The notes beneath the pieces were generated by a model, which did no database searches, was not told the DNA's origin, and saw nothing but the letters and a program-made list of their open reading frames with translations. A stretch of DNA of 64,000 nt from Hofstenia miamia (lineage: Eukaryota > Xenacoelomorpha > Acoela > Hofsteniidae), in NCBI GenBank assembly GCA_900660155.1, contig CABFPE010000034.1, positions 265,730 through 329,729 of the forward strand, written 5' to 3'. The first letter of the stretch is position 1. Each line of letters starts with the position of its first letter. This document shows, one piece after another, positions 1 through 10,910 of the stretch. Both the position numbers and the translations under genes were made by a program.

Positions 1-43
1 TATGCAATTTTATATAAAATTATTATGATATTTCTAAGATAGA

Positions 44-348
44 TCATGAATAATAATAATAATAATAAGCCCAAATGTTTTTACTTTGGATGAAAAACCA
101 ATTTGATGATTTAAGAATCCAATATATGGAAATTTTTAACACTAAGGAATGCTTATTTTCTACGGGTCTGTCTTCAACAAGCGTAAAATCATCGAAAAGT
201 GAATCAGTAGAAAGTGCCAGAAGCCTCAAATCCTCTGCAAGTGAACAGGGCATAGCTTTTCAACAAATACCCGGCAAATCATTAATGTACATTGTAAAAA
301 GTAGAGGGCCTAACACGGATCCTTGAGTACCTCTTTTGTGATAGATCG
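44..348 (-). pseudogene. LINE reverse transcriptase fragment (non-LTR)
   Basis: Read on the minus strand from about 348, the frame gives a run resembling RGTQGSVLGPLLFTMYINDL, the conserved palm block of non-LTR reverse transcriptases. It hits one TGA, then continues with CSLAEDLRLLALSTDSL, which is the place of the catalytic (Y/F)ADD box. The second catalytic aspartate position is kept (ED), but the box is degraded. The 3' end runs into a short AAT repeat, near the window edge. This is a short dead piece of a CR1/jockey/L2-type LINE. The clade is not resolvable from this length. Similar palm blocks occur in the relic at 31.3-32.1 kb, so several LINE copies share the window. Confidence 0.8.
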
Positions 349-2947
349 AGTGCAATCATTAGCGATAGCAACTTCTCTCATATATGTACTGAATTGTTAA
401 TCAAGTCTTTGAAATCTTAAAGAAGTTAATGCATTAGTATAATATGATAATGACAATAGTCCAGCTTTTTCATAATTTAATACTTAAAAGTTACACTCAT
501 AATATTTTAAACTTTTGCGGAAATGGCTGAAAATTTCAATTACGAAAGAGAAATTGTTTTTTGTTGATTATTTGTTATATGCAGTGGCTTATGAAATTTC
601 TGTTACTTATTGTTCGAAAATATTTGTTGCCTTTTTACTTTACTAACTTAATAGTGTGGCAGAATCTATTTCTTCATGGTGAAAACCGTGATGCTCACTT
701 AAAAATGATGCTGAACTTTTAATTTATGCATTGTCACTTTAATGAGAATGAATAATACAGAAGTCAAAACAGCTGTTTTTACGAAGATGTCCAACATTTT
801 TCAAACAGGGTCCATGTCTAAAATGAGGAATTGTAAGTAAGTACAATTCATACACCTACGTATATTTTAGAAAATGAACACATATGGCCATAAGCATATT
901 CATAATAAATAGAAATTGCAATATTATTTTTCTGACTGTATCCTGGGCCATTATTGAATGTGATATTTGTTAGCATTCGATAGACAGTAACTATTTATTT
1001 TTAGGCTAGGTTACCCAAAGCATCTACAATTTAAAATTAATTGCATAATTCATACGTATTGACTACATTATAATTGTAATTGATGAGCTCTTTGTTATAA
1101 TGAGCTTACAGCATTGGTATCGTTTTCTCTCGCATCCATTTCATTATGGCTACTGAATCGTTGAGGGAATTTAATCAACTTTATTATATAATTATGACCC
1201 TTGTATCAAATAGTAAAATGCAAATACTTGCATATTTATTTTAGTTTGGAGAAGGATATATTTTGATTCAAAGCCTCTCATTATTCATGATGCTCTACAA
1301 ACAAAAAGTCTATTCCTTTAGCAAATGCAAGGAATACTAGCACAATTTAGCAACTCAAACGTGTAGAGATAAGTGCGATAAAAATGCAAAGCCATTCAAT
1401 TTTTAACAGGAAAACAACTTTGTATTTGAACATTTAGTACACGATTATTGAAGTTAATAATAACTAAAGTGATTACCTACTATTCAACAAGTTCACCAAT
1501 TCTTTATCCAATGTCCTAATTGAAAAGAATGTTTCCAACTCTGATTAGCTCTTTTGAAGTCAAAAGTAAGCTCTAATTTTATAGTAACACACTAATTGGC
1601 AATTTTCAATTTTATAATTGCGGTCAATCTAACATTGCCTATTCGGCAGTAAAAAAATTCCAAAATTTGACAACGCTTGAGAATTGAATTTTTCTTAAGC
1701 TTCAAAATCCCAAAACTTAATTCTTTCTTATTCCACCAATCATGAAAAAATTTAGCCGGATATGGCTACCTAATATAATAGATATAAATATCGAACTATA
1801 TTATAAGTTTGATAAATCATTTCTTTCGTCTTGCATTACTATTAAAGAACGTAACGAGCAATAATACTACATAGCAAAAATGTGAACAAATGCGGATCGA
1901 TTTTTCTTTGTTTAAATCAGCGGTCATTTGCAGCTATCTGCCTCCTTTAATATACTCGACTAATGAAGTATCAATAAATTGACAAATATGACAAGACCAG
2001 TTGAACGCTTTTATATTTTACGCTCTCTTGACGAAGAAATGATTAACGAATCTCCCTATACTCATCCTCGGCATCGCGATACAAATAATTAAATTTTTCT
2101 TACGCTACGGTTCATTCTGTCAAAGTGAAACCATCTCATCTACAATTCGTCTTTGCTGGGTGTTTGTTTTTGGTTGAATTCCAGTCATTTCCAATTCACT
2201 CAATCGATTTCTCTTGGCAGTGAGGAAAGATTTCGTTTTCAACTATTTTTTAACAACTTGCAATGATTTTTCTTTTAAACTTCTGCTTTCTTTACTAGTA
2301 AGTTTTACGTGTTGATTCATCACAATTATATATATATTCAACACTATCTGTTTTATAAGTCGCTTTACTATATCATATTATTTTCCTTATATCATATATT
2401 GGAATAGCGGTTTCGCTGAAGCCGTTTCCAATTAGCTGCTTTTGATAGATTTATATAATGCATAGAAAAGAAATATTTATATTAATCCTTATTGTTAAAT
2501 ATTCTAAAGCGAATAATGTACTGATAACAGGAGCGCATTCGAGGATTTCAACATTAGTTTTAAATTTTAAATATTTTTATGGAATAGTTCATTCCTAAGC
2601 TGAAAAAAGCAATGTTGGAAGAATAAGTACGCCTCTGACTAAAGTTCTAAGGATTATGAGAAATATATGTACACATACATGTATATGAAAATATTCAGTT
2701 AAATATGCACCAATAAATATGCATCATCTTCATGATAAAAAATACAGTCATTTGCACTATGGGAAAAATGTCGAACCTAAAAATTAATTGAAATTTTTTG
2801 TTTTTATAGGAAACATTAGGCGTCTAAAATAACCATGTTGTAAATATTTTGGATAAAATACTGAAATGGGCCGTTAGAAATTGCGCTGATTTCACGTATC
2901 TTTCGGCATGTGTACACTTTTTTAAACACTTTTTATGTAAAATTGCT

Positions 2948-2949
<2 letters not shown>
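349..2949. other. AT-rich non-coding stretch, nothing recognised
   Basis: No ORF with protein-like composition, no inverted-repeat element and no RNA gene was recognised on either strand. Confidence 0.5.

Positions 2950-2986
<37 letters not shown>
2950..2986. repeat. (TA)n microsatellite
   Basis: Uninterrupted AT dinucleotide run of about 37 bases. Confidence 0.97.
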
Positions 2987-2987
<1 letters not shown>

Positions 2988-4021
2988 CGGTAAACTATAA
3001 TCAATATTTGGAAAAAACATTTATTTAGATAGTCTCCAATCAATTAAACTTGCAGAAAAAATTTATTTCGAAACATGCGTATCACCCAACTGCACTGTCT
3101 ATTATAATTACAACAAAGAATTGCCTAAAAAGCACAATTACATCATCGGAATCTTTAGAATTATGGGAGACATTGTCGGTGCCGTAAACACTGTATGTTA
3201 ATAATCGAATAAAATTATTTCTTAAATTTTATGCTTTCTCCCATCCGTAATTATTCAACAAGTAATGAATTTATTATGCTAAATTCATTAGTCTTCAATA
3301 TTTATATTCTCTGTAAAATGTCAATAAATCATTTCACTTCGTCCCCCATCCGACATAACTTTCAATTAATTAGAGCTTTTAAACAGTTCTAATCGCAGGG
3401 ATATTTTCAAAATTAAGCATATTTACAACGTTTTTTAATTCAACCTTTATGTTGGAAAATTTACTTTATGATTTACCTAAATGAATTCTTTTGACATGAA
3501 TATATTATTATTACAATAATGCCAAATCAGCAACAAATTTACTAATAGGTCAATAGAATTATTTCTTTTGTGTTTGTCTATTTTTATTGCTTGCTTTTAC
3601 ATTTTTAATATTGACTTTCCTTTCGCAATTTAAATTCGAAACTATAGGGAATTAAAGCAGGTATAGTCCTTGTTAGTGCAAATTGAAGTAAGCATTTATG
3701 TTTATTAATAAAAGTGCAGTTTCAATCTTTAGCGCTCTAAACTGGTAAGTTTAGTTATAAATTGTTATTCTAATTAAACACTGGGTTTATATAATTCAAG
3801 GTGAAATGAAGTATTCAAAACGAGGTTTGCTGAGGAACTCTTTTTAAGAATTTCAAAATGAATGTTCACACTTTCCACAGAAGTGAAAAATTCCAATTGC
3901 TCATGCGTTTAGAACTAAATCTTATTTACTATTTGCTTTACCTTGAATAACATTTTTGTCTTCTGCTTTAATTTCATTAGATAATTTAAAAAAAATTAAC
4001 TATTTTTGTAATTATCTCCCA
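2987..4021. other. AT-rich non-coding stretch, nothing recognised
   Basis: No supported coding, RNA or mobile feature seen. Confidence 0.5.
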
Positions 4022-4240
4022 CTATTTGTGATAAAGGATCTTATTCGTATCATGTGGACGTGTGATTGCAGTAATTGTAGCAGAATTAGAATCTGCAGCC
4101 AGATGGACGTAAGCGTTAACGTTGTCTGGAAGGTCTTTATACCGTGTAGGTGGATGAAAAATTGACACCCGGTTATCACCATGAATGGAATTTAATATAC
4201 AATTGAATTTAAAAAATATTAGAATGCTTTTTAGTTGCAA
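4022..4240 (-). other. Exon-like ORF, unassigned
   Basis: On the minus strand an open frame ends with a protein-like run, FHPPTRYKDLPDNVNAYVHL then AADSNSATITAITRPHD, before a TAG at about 4022. Its base composition is clearly less AT-rich than the flanks and residue use is balanced, unlike the poly-Ile/Asn/Lys shadows elsewhere. I see no good splice acceptor directly in front of it and no family motif. It could be an old exon, a transposon ORF remnant or chance. No function is assigned. Confidence 0.25.
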
Positions 4241-4427
4241 AAAATTGTTTTGCTATGTTTGTTGTTTAGAAGATTTAATTTTACTAGAAAAGGAACCACT
4301 ATATTTTCACTCATATTTACTGATGCATAGTACAAATTTGACTGTAAATTGATTTAATTTTACGATACAACTGTTGATCTAGCTTGATGATAAATACGAC
4401 TAGTTCCATATTTGATTGCTAGAGTAA

Positions 4428-4661
4428 CTAGTGTTTTGTGTCCGTACATTTAGTGCTGCCCTGCCCACCCTGTACCTTTTTAACTTCTAATGCAAGGTGT
4501 CCAACTGGCATACTTGTCCATGGATCGATTTTCTTGGATGCAGATTCATTCCAGATCCATAGAATTCTTATGAATCGATCCATGGGATTTCCACCGATCT
4601 CCATGCTACTAAATATCAGGTCGTCAAGGAAAAGCAGTAAGTATAATATAATATACAACAA
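4428..4661 (-). other. Exon-like ORF containing a 13-bp inverted repeat
   Basis: The minus strand holds an open frame with a plausible acceptor (a pyrimidine-leaning tract ending TTTAG near 4604), about 43 codons, and a donor-like AAG|GTA near 4476. The same stretch contains the perfect 13-base inverted pair CCATGGATCGATT ... AATCGATCCATGG, with about 45 bases between the arms. A diverged copy of about 45 bp of it lies near 5097-5150 in the same orientation. That repetition argues for a repeat-derived sequence rather than a conserved host exon. No domain is recognised on either strand. Confidence 0.25.
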
Positions 4662-5072
4662 AATGCATAGAGCTAGGCATTAGGCCGGACAAACTCCAAT
4701 AACATGCTATTTTCCGATACTGCAATATTTTCGATTGTAAGTGCAGAAATATTGATAAAAATAAAACCATAAAATCATTTACTTCTCAAAATTTGAATCT
4801 AGTGTTATTGAAGAAAAATGGAGAAAAACTAACTATTAGTTTACTAACAGTGTGTTTGTTAACCGCCACATATAGTTTCTTAGTTAAAATGCCAACCCAT
4901 ATCCAAACCGAATTCTAATGATCACAAAAGATGAGCAAAAGAGACAACTTTAGAAATTTACAACATATCTTCATATGCAAAGATAATCAAATTGGTATTA
5001 ATGTCAATACTAACGTCTGCAGCATACAATTCAGCAGCAATGTTCTATAATTACTCTAGTAGACCCCTACTA

Positions 5073-5291
5073 TTAAACTAAAATATTAGATCCACGAAAT
5101 ATGCCTGATATCCATAGATCGAATTTTCTGATCAAGATCAATTCCAGATCAATGGACAAGTCTGCCGTCTGGCCAATGAAATAGCGTTTTGTGTTTGCAG
5201 ATTTAACGCTGTCCGTATACATCTTGCGCTCGTTTCCTTTTAATGACGGGAATTGACCAGGCGGCACGGCCCGACAGCAATCCAGAAACAA
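5073..5291 (-). other. Exon-like ORF sharing a repeat with 4.5 kb
   Basis: An open minus-strand frame of about 70 codons with mixed composition, including LDCCRAVPPGQFPSLKGNER, ends in TAA or TAG near 5073. Its 3' part (about 5097-5150) aligns at DNA level with the 4.5-kb ORF (shared core GATCTGGAAT), but in a different reading frame. That speaks against both being exons of one gene. Function unknown. Confidence 0.22.
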
Positions 5292-5929
5292 ATATAAAGA
5301 CTACAAAGAAAACACCACATTCAAAAAAGTTTTATACAATTGCTTTTCAGGAAGATATTTTGTATACCATTAAATTTCTTGTTGCAAAGATGAATCATAA
5401 AACATTCACTAAGTACATCTTTAATTTGTAATTGTCAACAAAGATGGACGCGCTTGCAAGGAGGATTAGAATGATCAAAAAGTTTTAAGGTTTTTTCACT
5501 GTTTTAAAAGTAAATCAAAGACAAATTAAAGGCATGCCTTAGATGTAAATGATTATGTATCCTATAAAACTCAATTGAATTTAGTTCGTTGCGATTTATC
5601 ATAAACCTAAATTACCTGAAAATTTCGTAAAAGTCCTTTTTATTGAAAATCAATACAGATAACTGTTTTTGCCTATAATATTAAAAAATGATTACTATCT
5701 TTGTCAAACTGTTGTACATGTCATGTGAGGTATGGTCCTTTAAAGGATCAAGAAATTACTCAAACCATTTCAAAATAATAACTATATTTAGATAAGCTCA
5801 ATATTAGACATTTTATTTGAATCCATAAACGAGGGCACTCCTTAATAAAGATAAAATTTAACACATTTACAAGAAATTCATCAAAGCATGGTCATGAATA
5901 TTCTAATTATTAGTGGCTCTGGCATAATA

Positions 5930-6056
5930 TATGCCTAAGGCCCCCTACCCCACAGGCAACCCTACTCCGCACATTTCCTTTAATGCTCGATGCCTGCCAT
6001 TCTGCCTATCGGGCATGGGCTGCCCCACGCGAGCAAAGCACCTCCTTAAATTGTAA
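5930..6056. repeat. GC-rich transposon-like scrap
   Basis: A short island with runs such as AAGGCCCCCTACCCCACAGG and GGGCATGGGCTGCCCCACG stands out sharply from AT-rich flanks. It resembles the terminal region of hAT-type elements, but no second end or target duplication was found. The 5292-5929 stretch before it and 6057-6452 after it hold no supported gene. The latter has a run of ten Gs near 6285-6294. Confidence 0.35.
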
Positions 6057-6452
6057 TGACATATTTTGCCCTTCTAAAATTTGAATTTAGTTACGAACCC
6101 GCGTTGAGCACTCTCTGGCTGCACTCTGCGATTATGTCATCACTATGCAATTTCTCTAAATTAATGCCAATCTATTTGATTGAATAATCTGCATCTAATC
6201 TCATTTGAGTTTGAGCTGTGAAACCTAATATTTTCTAAAAGGACCGAATAAGACCGATTAACGGGTGTACTTAAAGTGGTGCGCAGGGGGGGGGGCTAAT
6301 CCCACCTTGTTACATTTGAGTACGGGGACTTAGCCCCCCTTGTTAAAGTTATATTATGATGTGGGGATGTTGAATTTTATTTGTTGAGAAATTTAACTTG
6401 GTTAAACTACAACATAAATATCCAGTGCTCAAATTTAGAGTCCCCTTGTTAA

Positions 6453-6990
6453 TTATTTAGGAGTACACATATGGACGCCGTCAGGATAGCAGGGACCAGA
6501 CAAATTGCAGGACTTAAGCATGAGGGAAATATCATGGGCGTTGAAGACGATGCCACATAGGCGAATCAGTGTGGAAGTGGCAGGAGGACCTGGACAGAGA
6601 GAGACAGGATCCGAGAAATTCGAGGCAAAATAAACATTGAAAAGATCAGCCTTCACCAGATCCGAGTGTGCAGAAAGATGGTTCTAATTCAAGCTGGGGA
6701 AATCAGGTTTGGAATGCAAGGAACGCAAAAAAGAGTAAGAGTATTGAAGAGATCCCGATGAGAAGCTGAACAGCAGAGAGATTTTGTCGAGTTCCATGAA
6801 GTTGATGACGTCTTCTGTGAGAGAAGAGAGCTTCAAAGAATCAGAAGGACCGTAACGGCGTTTGAAAGATTCAAGTTTATTAAAAATGTGTGTACAGTAA
6901 GGGATGAGAAGTAGAAAGGGAGAGAAATACGCTTTTTCCGACGACGGGAAACAAAGGATGAAATAACTTGGTGAAGGAAGGTGTACCAAT
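6453..6990 (-). pseudogene. LINE linker and start of reverse transcriptase
   Basis: The minus strand continues from the endonuclease with NKLESFKRRYGPSDSLKLSS, then a serine-rich FSFSSGSLQYSYSFLRSL, then KADLFNVYFASNFSD. Last comes DISLMLKSCNLSG followed by PDGVHM, which corresponds to the GPDG turn at the start of non-LTR reverse transcriptases. Fingers and palm motifs, including the (F/Y)ADD box, are absent downstream. The reading is broken by a stop near 6684. Confidence 0.75.
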
Positions 6991-7820
6991 CATCAGCAGA
7001 GAAAGAGTCCTTAGAAATGGGAAATGAGGATGAGAGAGCAGCATTAAGAGAAACAAAGTCACTGTTAGATCGAGCATATTGAGGAGCAGCAGGAGATGGG
7101 GTTATAGAATTGGCAGACAGGTTGAAGCGAACAAATGAGTGATCAGACAGATTAACCGGAAAAGGGACTATAGAGGTGTCAAAAATACGATCAGAGTGAG
7201 AGCACAAAACCAAGTCAAGAAGAGAGGAGCAAAAAGATCCAGAACAGCGGATTCATAGGAGTCATTAGAGTCTAGTGCATTCCAACAAACATTAGGAAGG
7301 TTGAAGTCACCACAGATGAGGAGATGGGGAGGAGTGGGAAATCCAAGTTGACGAGAGAGAGTGATAGACTGATCATGAAAGTACTCAAGCATGGATTAAA
7401 AATCAGCAAGGGGAATACGAAAAGGACTGTTGGATGGAGGGTTGTAAACACAGAGAAGAGAAACAATGTGATCACTGAGAACAACAGCACAACCGCAACA
7501 GAAATCAAAGGAAAAAGACTCAAAGGAGAGGGGGTGGATGTCAAGATTAGGACGACGTGAGGCAATGAGAACACCACCATGATGACCACAAGAGCAATCC
7601 ATACGGCAGAGAACTTTGAGTGTGGAGTTAGGAAATGCAACAGTGTCATGAAGAGAAGTATCAAACCAGGTTTCAGTAATGAAAATGAAGTCAACAGGAG
7701 ACTGCAGAAAGAAGTTGTCAAAACTGAGACGACGGCTTAATTAGACAAGACTGCGGGCATTGGCGAGCAAAAAAGAGAAGCCAGAGTTGGGATTAGGAGT
7801 AAGATCAAATCTAAGAGGTG
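6990..7820 (-). pseudogene. LINE APE-type endonuclease domain
   Basis: On the minus strand the frame starts FSFLLANARSLV, breaks at one stop, and continues VDFIFITETWFD (the catalytic Glu block). It then reads CGHHGGVLIASRR, DHIVSLLCVYNPPSN (the Y-P block), LLICGDFNLPNVCWNALDSN (the GDFN metal and nucleotide-binding block) and NLSDHSFVRFNL (the terminal SDH block). These are the ordered hallmarks of the endonuclease that nicks the target for target-primed reverse transcription. All main catalytic blocks are still readable, but spread over at least two frames (7396-7602, 7168-7392 and 6833-7213), so the gene is broken. Confidence 0.88.
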
Positions 7821-8373
7821 CAGGTAGTCAATCACGACCAGACGGTAGTATCGGATCAAGAGGCCATCTGACCACACTTCAGGATCCATGAGAGCAAGAT
7901 GAGACTTGATTACAGACAATGTGGAAGGAGGCGAATGGAGAATCCTTACGTAGTGGAATGGGAAGAACGTCATAAAATTGGAGGGAGGAGCCACGGAGGT
8001 GATCAGCAACATCAGAATCAGAAACAGAATTAGCAAGACGGCCAATGTAGATATGAGCTTTACGATGAGGACGAAGAAGAGAACTAATCGGAACAGCAGG
8101 CAGTTGGCAGGATGAACTAGTGCCAAGGATATGACATGGGCGATGATTCCGGTGAGTAGGCAGTGGACCAGACTGTTCTGGGGCACGTGGCAATGCAGGC
8201 GAGGGAGCGGCAGTGGGAGTAGAACGTTAGGCAGGATGATCATGACGGTTGGTAATGGTACGTGAGGTAGCAGCACTGTAGGAGAACATTTGTGAATGTT
8301 AGTGAAGATACGTCGAAAGAAAGCTTTGTGAGAGATTCAGACAAGGATGATATGACACCAGGACGATCATTGG
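7808..8373. repeat. 566-bp duplicate, copy 1 (single-N join)
   Basis: This block is repeated base for base, as far as I can read, at 8375-8940, with only an N at 8374 between them. The second copy then continues into new LINE sequence. It is most simply two overlapping contig ends left unmerged. Confidence 0.93.
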
Positions 8374-8374
8374 N

Positions 8375-8940
8375 AATCTAAGAGGTGCAGGTAGTCAATC
8401 ACGACCAGACGGTAGTATCGGATCAAGAGGCCATCTGACCACACTTCAGGATCCATGAGAGCAAGATGAGACTTGATTACAGACAATGTGGAAGGAGGCG
8501 AATGGAGAATCCTTACGTAGTGGAATGGGAAGAACGTCATAAAATTGGAGGGAGGAGCCACGGAGGTGATCAGCAACATCAGAATCAGAAACAGAATTAG
8601 CAAGACGGCCAATGTAGATATGAGCTTTACGATGAGGACGAAGAAGAGAACTAATCGGAACAGCAGGCAGTTGGCAGGATGAACTAGTGCCAAGGATATG
8701 ACATGGGCGATGATTCCGGTGAGTAGGCAGTGGACCAGACTGTTCTGGGGCACGTGGCAATGCAGGCGAGGGAGCGGCAGTGGGAGTAGAACGTTAGGCA
8801 GGATGATCATGACGGTTGGTAATGGTACGTGAGGTAGCAGCACTGTAGGAGAACATTTGTGAATGTTAGTGAAGATACGTCGAAAGAAAGCTTTGTGAGA
8901 GATTCAGACAAGGATGATATGACACCAGGACGATCATTGG
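8375..8940. repeat. 566-bp duplicate, copy 2 (single-N join)
   Basis: Offset of 567 relative to 7808-8373. See copy 1. Confidence 0.93.
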
Positions 8941-9436
8941 AGGACAGGAGCGAGGTAGAGAGAGGGAAGTGACAGCTTGGCGCAGCAGCAAAATGATGGC
9001 GTATTTCTTCAGACCACCAACAGCAGAGTTAAACTGGGCATCGCTCAAATTTTTGAGGTTGGACAGCGAAATTGAAGGCGTAACAATTAATTTAATTAAA
9101 CTGTATAATAAACAGGCAAATTAGTTAAAATTCCTTTTTTTCTGTAGCGTATTATAATTTTAGCATAAAATTTTAAATTATTTTAATTTTAAAAAATACT
9201 ATTGAAATTAGATGAGCATAGCTACGGCTACCCTGTGGCACATAAACCTGTTACTATTAATTTATAATCAACTGAAGAATGTCAAATATTAAGCATTGCA
9301 TGAGTAATAACTACATAAAATTTTCTCCTCGTCTATCATTTCTATACACCACACTGTTCCTATTTACCGGATTTGACGATCAATTTTTTTGTATTCAAAT
9401 TCAACACTATGCACCACCTATTCCGAGAGTCCAAAA

Positions 9437-9783
9437 ACAAATTTGTGCGACATATCAAAACTCAGCACAATTTTTTTAAATTTTAGAATTTATTGATTTT
9501 AACAAGAGTTTTACATTTTTGAATTGGTTGATTTACTTTAATTTTATAAACATATTTAACAACAATTATTGAAATTGATACTAAGCACACATTCATACCA
9601 TTAGGTGATAATTTGGAAATATACTTAATCTTATGCCATTGAAAATGCATTAAAAATTTGTCTATTTTATAGTGTTTATAGTGCATAATGCAAAAATCTC
9701 ACAAAACACAACATGCTATTATTAAAACGTAATTTGAAAATTTAAAAAATTTGTGCTGAATCTTGAAAATGTGCACAAATTTT
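9437..9783. repeat. Inverted-repeat element (MITE-like)
   Basis: The left arm (9437-9490) and the reverse complement of the right arm (9731-9783) align over about 50 bp, sharing AATTTGTGC, TCAGCACAA and TTTTTTAAATTTT. About 240 bp of AT-rich spacer lies between. No target duplication was identified. Right of it, at 9890-9923, sits an isolated hAT-like terminus (reverse complement begins CAGGGGCGGATAC). Confidence 0.55.
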
Positions 9784-9889
9784 ATGTTTTCATTCTTTAG
9801 AGTCAGAAGATGTTGGTGAAGTCCGTGCATATTGATAAATTTCAAAAAGTAAAAATTCAATAGTTTGTGCCTTTCCTTTTTTTCAACAT

Positions 9890-9923
9890 TGAGCCCCCTC
9901 TAAATATTTTGTATCCGCCCCTG
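9890..9923 (-). repeat. Isolated hAT-like terminal repeat
   Basis: The reverse complement begins CAGGGGCGGATACAAAAT, matching the CAGGGG start common in hAT termini. The partner end was not found upstream, so this is a one-ended relic. Confidence 0.4.
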
Positions 9924-10650
9924 ACCAATGTTTATTAATTCTCAAATTATACGATTTTAAAAAAACGTCTCGGCATTCAAGTAAGAGCAGAATAAAATTT
10001 TATGATATTAAAGATTGTATTGACGTCAACACTTTGTAATATTTCCCTTGATCCTTTGAATTGTGTTGTACGTATTAGCTAAAATGATGTAGGTGTTTAT
10101 AAATCGAAGAGTGATTTAGTTTTTTATTCCTCGCTGTATGACATTGGTTTTTTCCACCGTAATATAGCATGTGTTGCAATTCCATTGCATAAAGTGCATT
10201 CAGTAGTTAAAAGAAGCATTTAGTTTTAACTATTGTATTTTTGTAAGGTTTGTGCCTCTTTTAGGTTCTTAAATCTAAATGATCATAGGCTGCTTCCCAT
10301 TTTCTCATCTTATGATAGCATGGGAAAAGTATAAAATAAAATTTTTTTAAACAATGTTTGTATTAAAAGTCAATCTATTTTTCTTAAAGACTTTTTTAAA
10401 TCCTCATAGTGCATTTGTTAATGCATGAAGAAATATTTGTTTGTATAACAGGATATCAATTGAACCAAATACAAAAATTAGTAGTTTACGAAGGTATTGA
10501 ATTGTAGTTTTGACAAACATTGTCAACTAAAGGTTCTCACAATTTATAGGAATAATTTGAATTCACATTTACGTTTGTACACTGTTTAAATGAAAACTTA
10601 TAAAGTGTATTTTTATTGGCCCTATTGATTTTACATGCACTACTAATATC
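9924..10650. other. AT-rich non-coding stretch, nothing recognised
   Basis: No supported feature. Confidence 0.5.
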
Positions 10651-10910
10651 CAGGCTCGTAGCCACGGGGGTTCGGGGGTTAGGAGGGACGAACGTGAAAA
10701 GTCAGGCAAGCCCTTTAGGGCAACAAAGCTAAAAGCAAAATCAGCATGTAAAAATAAAATTTGTAAATTCAATTGTTGTAACTTTGCTCTCAATAATGTC
10801 ATGAAATACATTTCTAAAGTCTATTTTGTCTATACTTTCAAAAAATTTGGTCACGTACTTGATCAATATACTAGGTGACCTTTCCTACCAAAAATCCTGC
10901 TACGCCCATG
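10651..10910. repeat. Possible short DNA-transposon relic
   Basis: The left edge reads CAGGCTCGTAGCCACGGGG. The reverse complement of the right edge reads CATGGGCGTAGCAGG. They share the CGTAGC core typical of many short animal DNA elements. The interior is less AT-rich at the left end. No matching target duplication was seen. Confidence 0.35.

Larger units (their letters stand above)
7805..9060 (-). pseudogene. LINE ORF1 (RRM-like, nucleic-acid-binding)
   Basis: The core reads RKAHIYIGRLANSVSDSDVA followed by DHLRG, a beta-alpha start typical of RRM-like ORF1 proteins of CR1/L2-type LINEs. A Pro/Ser-rich lead (APEQSGPLPTHRNHRPCH) comes before it. Further on, after a frameshift, DPEVWSDGLLIRYYR matches the usual end of such domains. 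ORF1 proteins bind the element RNA in the cytoplasm and chaperone it to the target. Several stops and at least one frameshift show that it is dead. The part from 7808 to 8373 occurs twice because of the single-N join at 8374. An upstream minus-strand run near 8990-9048 (SDAQFNSAVGGLKKYAI) probably belongs to the same ORF. Confidence 0.72.
6453..9070 (-). mobile_element. Non-LTR retrotransposon (CR1/L2-like LINE) relic
   Basis: Reading the minus strand from about 9070 down gives, in order, an ORF1 with an RRM-like segment, an APE-type endonuclease and the linker into the reverse transcriptase. The sequence then stops near 6453, before the palm domain. Stops and frameshifts interrupt all parts. 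Loss of the 3' half while the 5' half is kept is the reverse of ordinary LINE 5' truncation, so a later deletion, or an assembly break, is implied. A 566-bp block (7808-8373) is repeated at 8375-8940 around a single N, so the true element is probably that much shorter. The clade is inferred only from the ORF1 plus APE layout. Confidence 0.88.

Noticed and set aside
7272..7721. 149-codon minus-strand ORF rich in Leu/Phe/Ser
   Set aside because: It is an out-of-frame shadow of the LINE endonuclease; the real blocks (ITETWFD, GHHGGVLIA, GDFN) are in other frames.
7737..8276. 179-codon minus-strand hydrophobic ORF, repeated at 8367-8843
   Set aside because: Shadow frame of LINE ORF1; the RRM-like block (HIYIGRLANSVSDSD) is in a different frame. 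The repeat is the single-N assembly duplicate.
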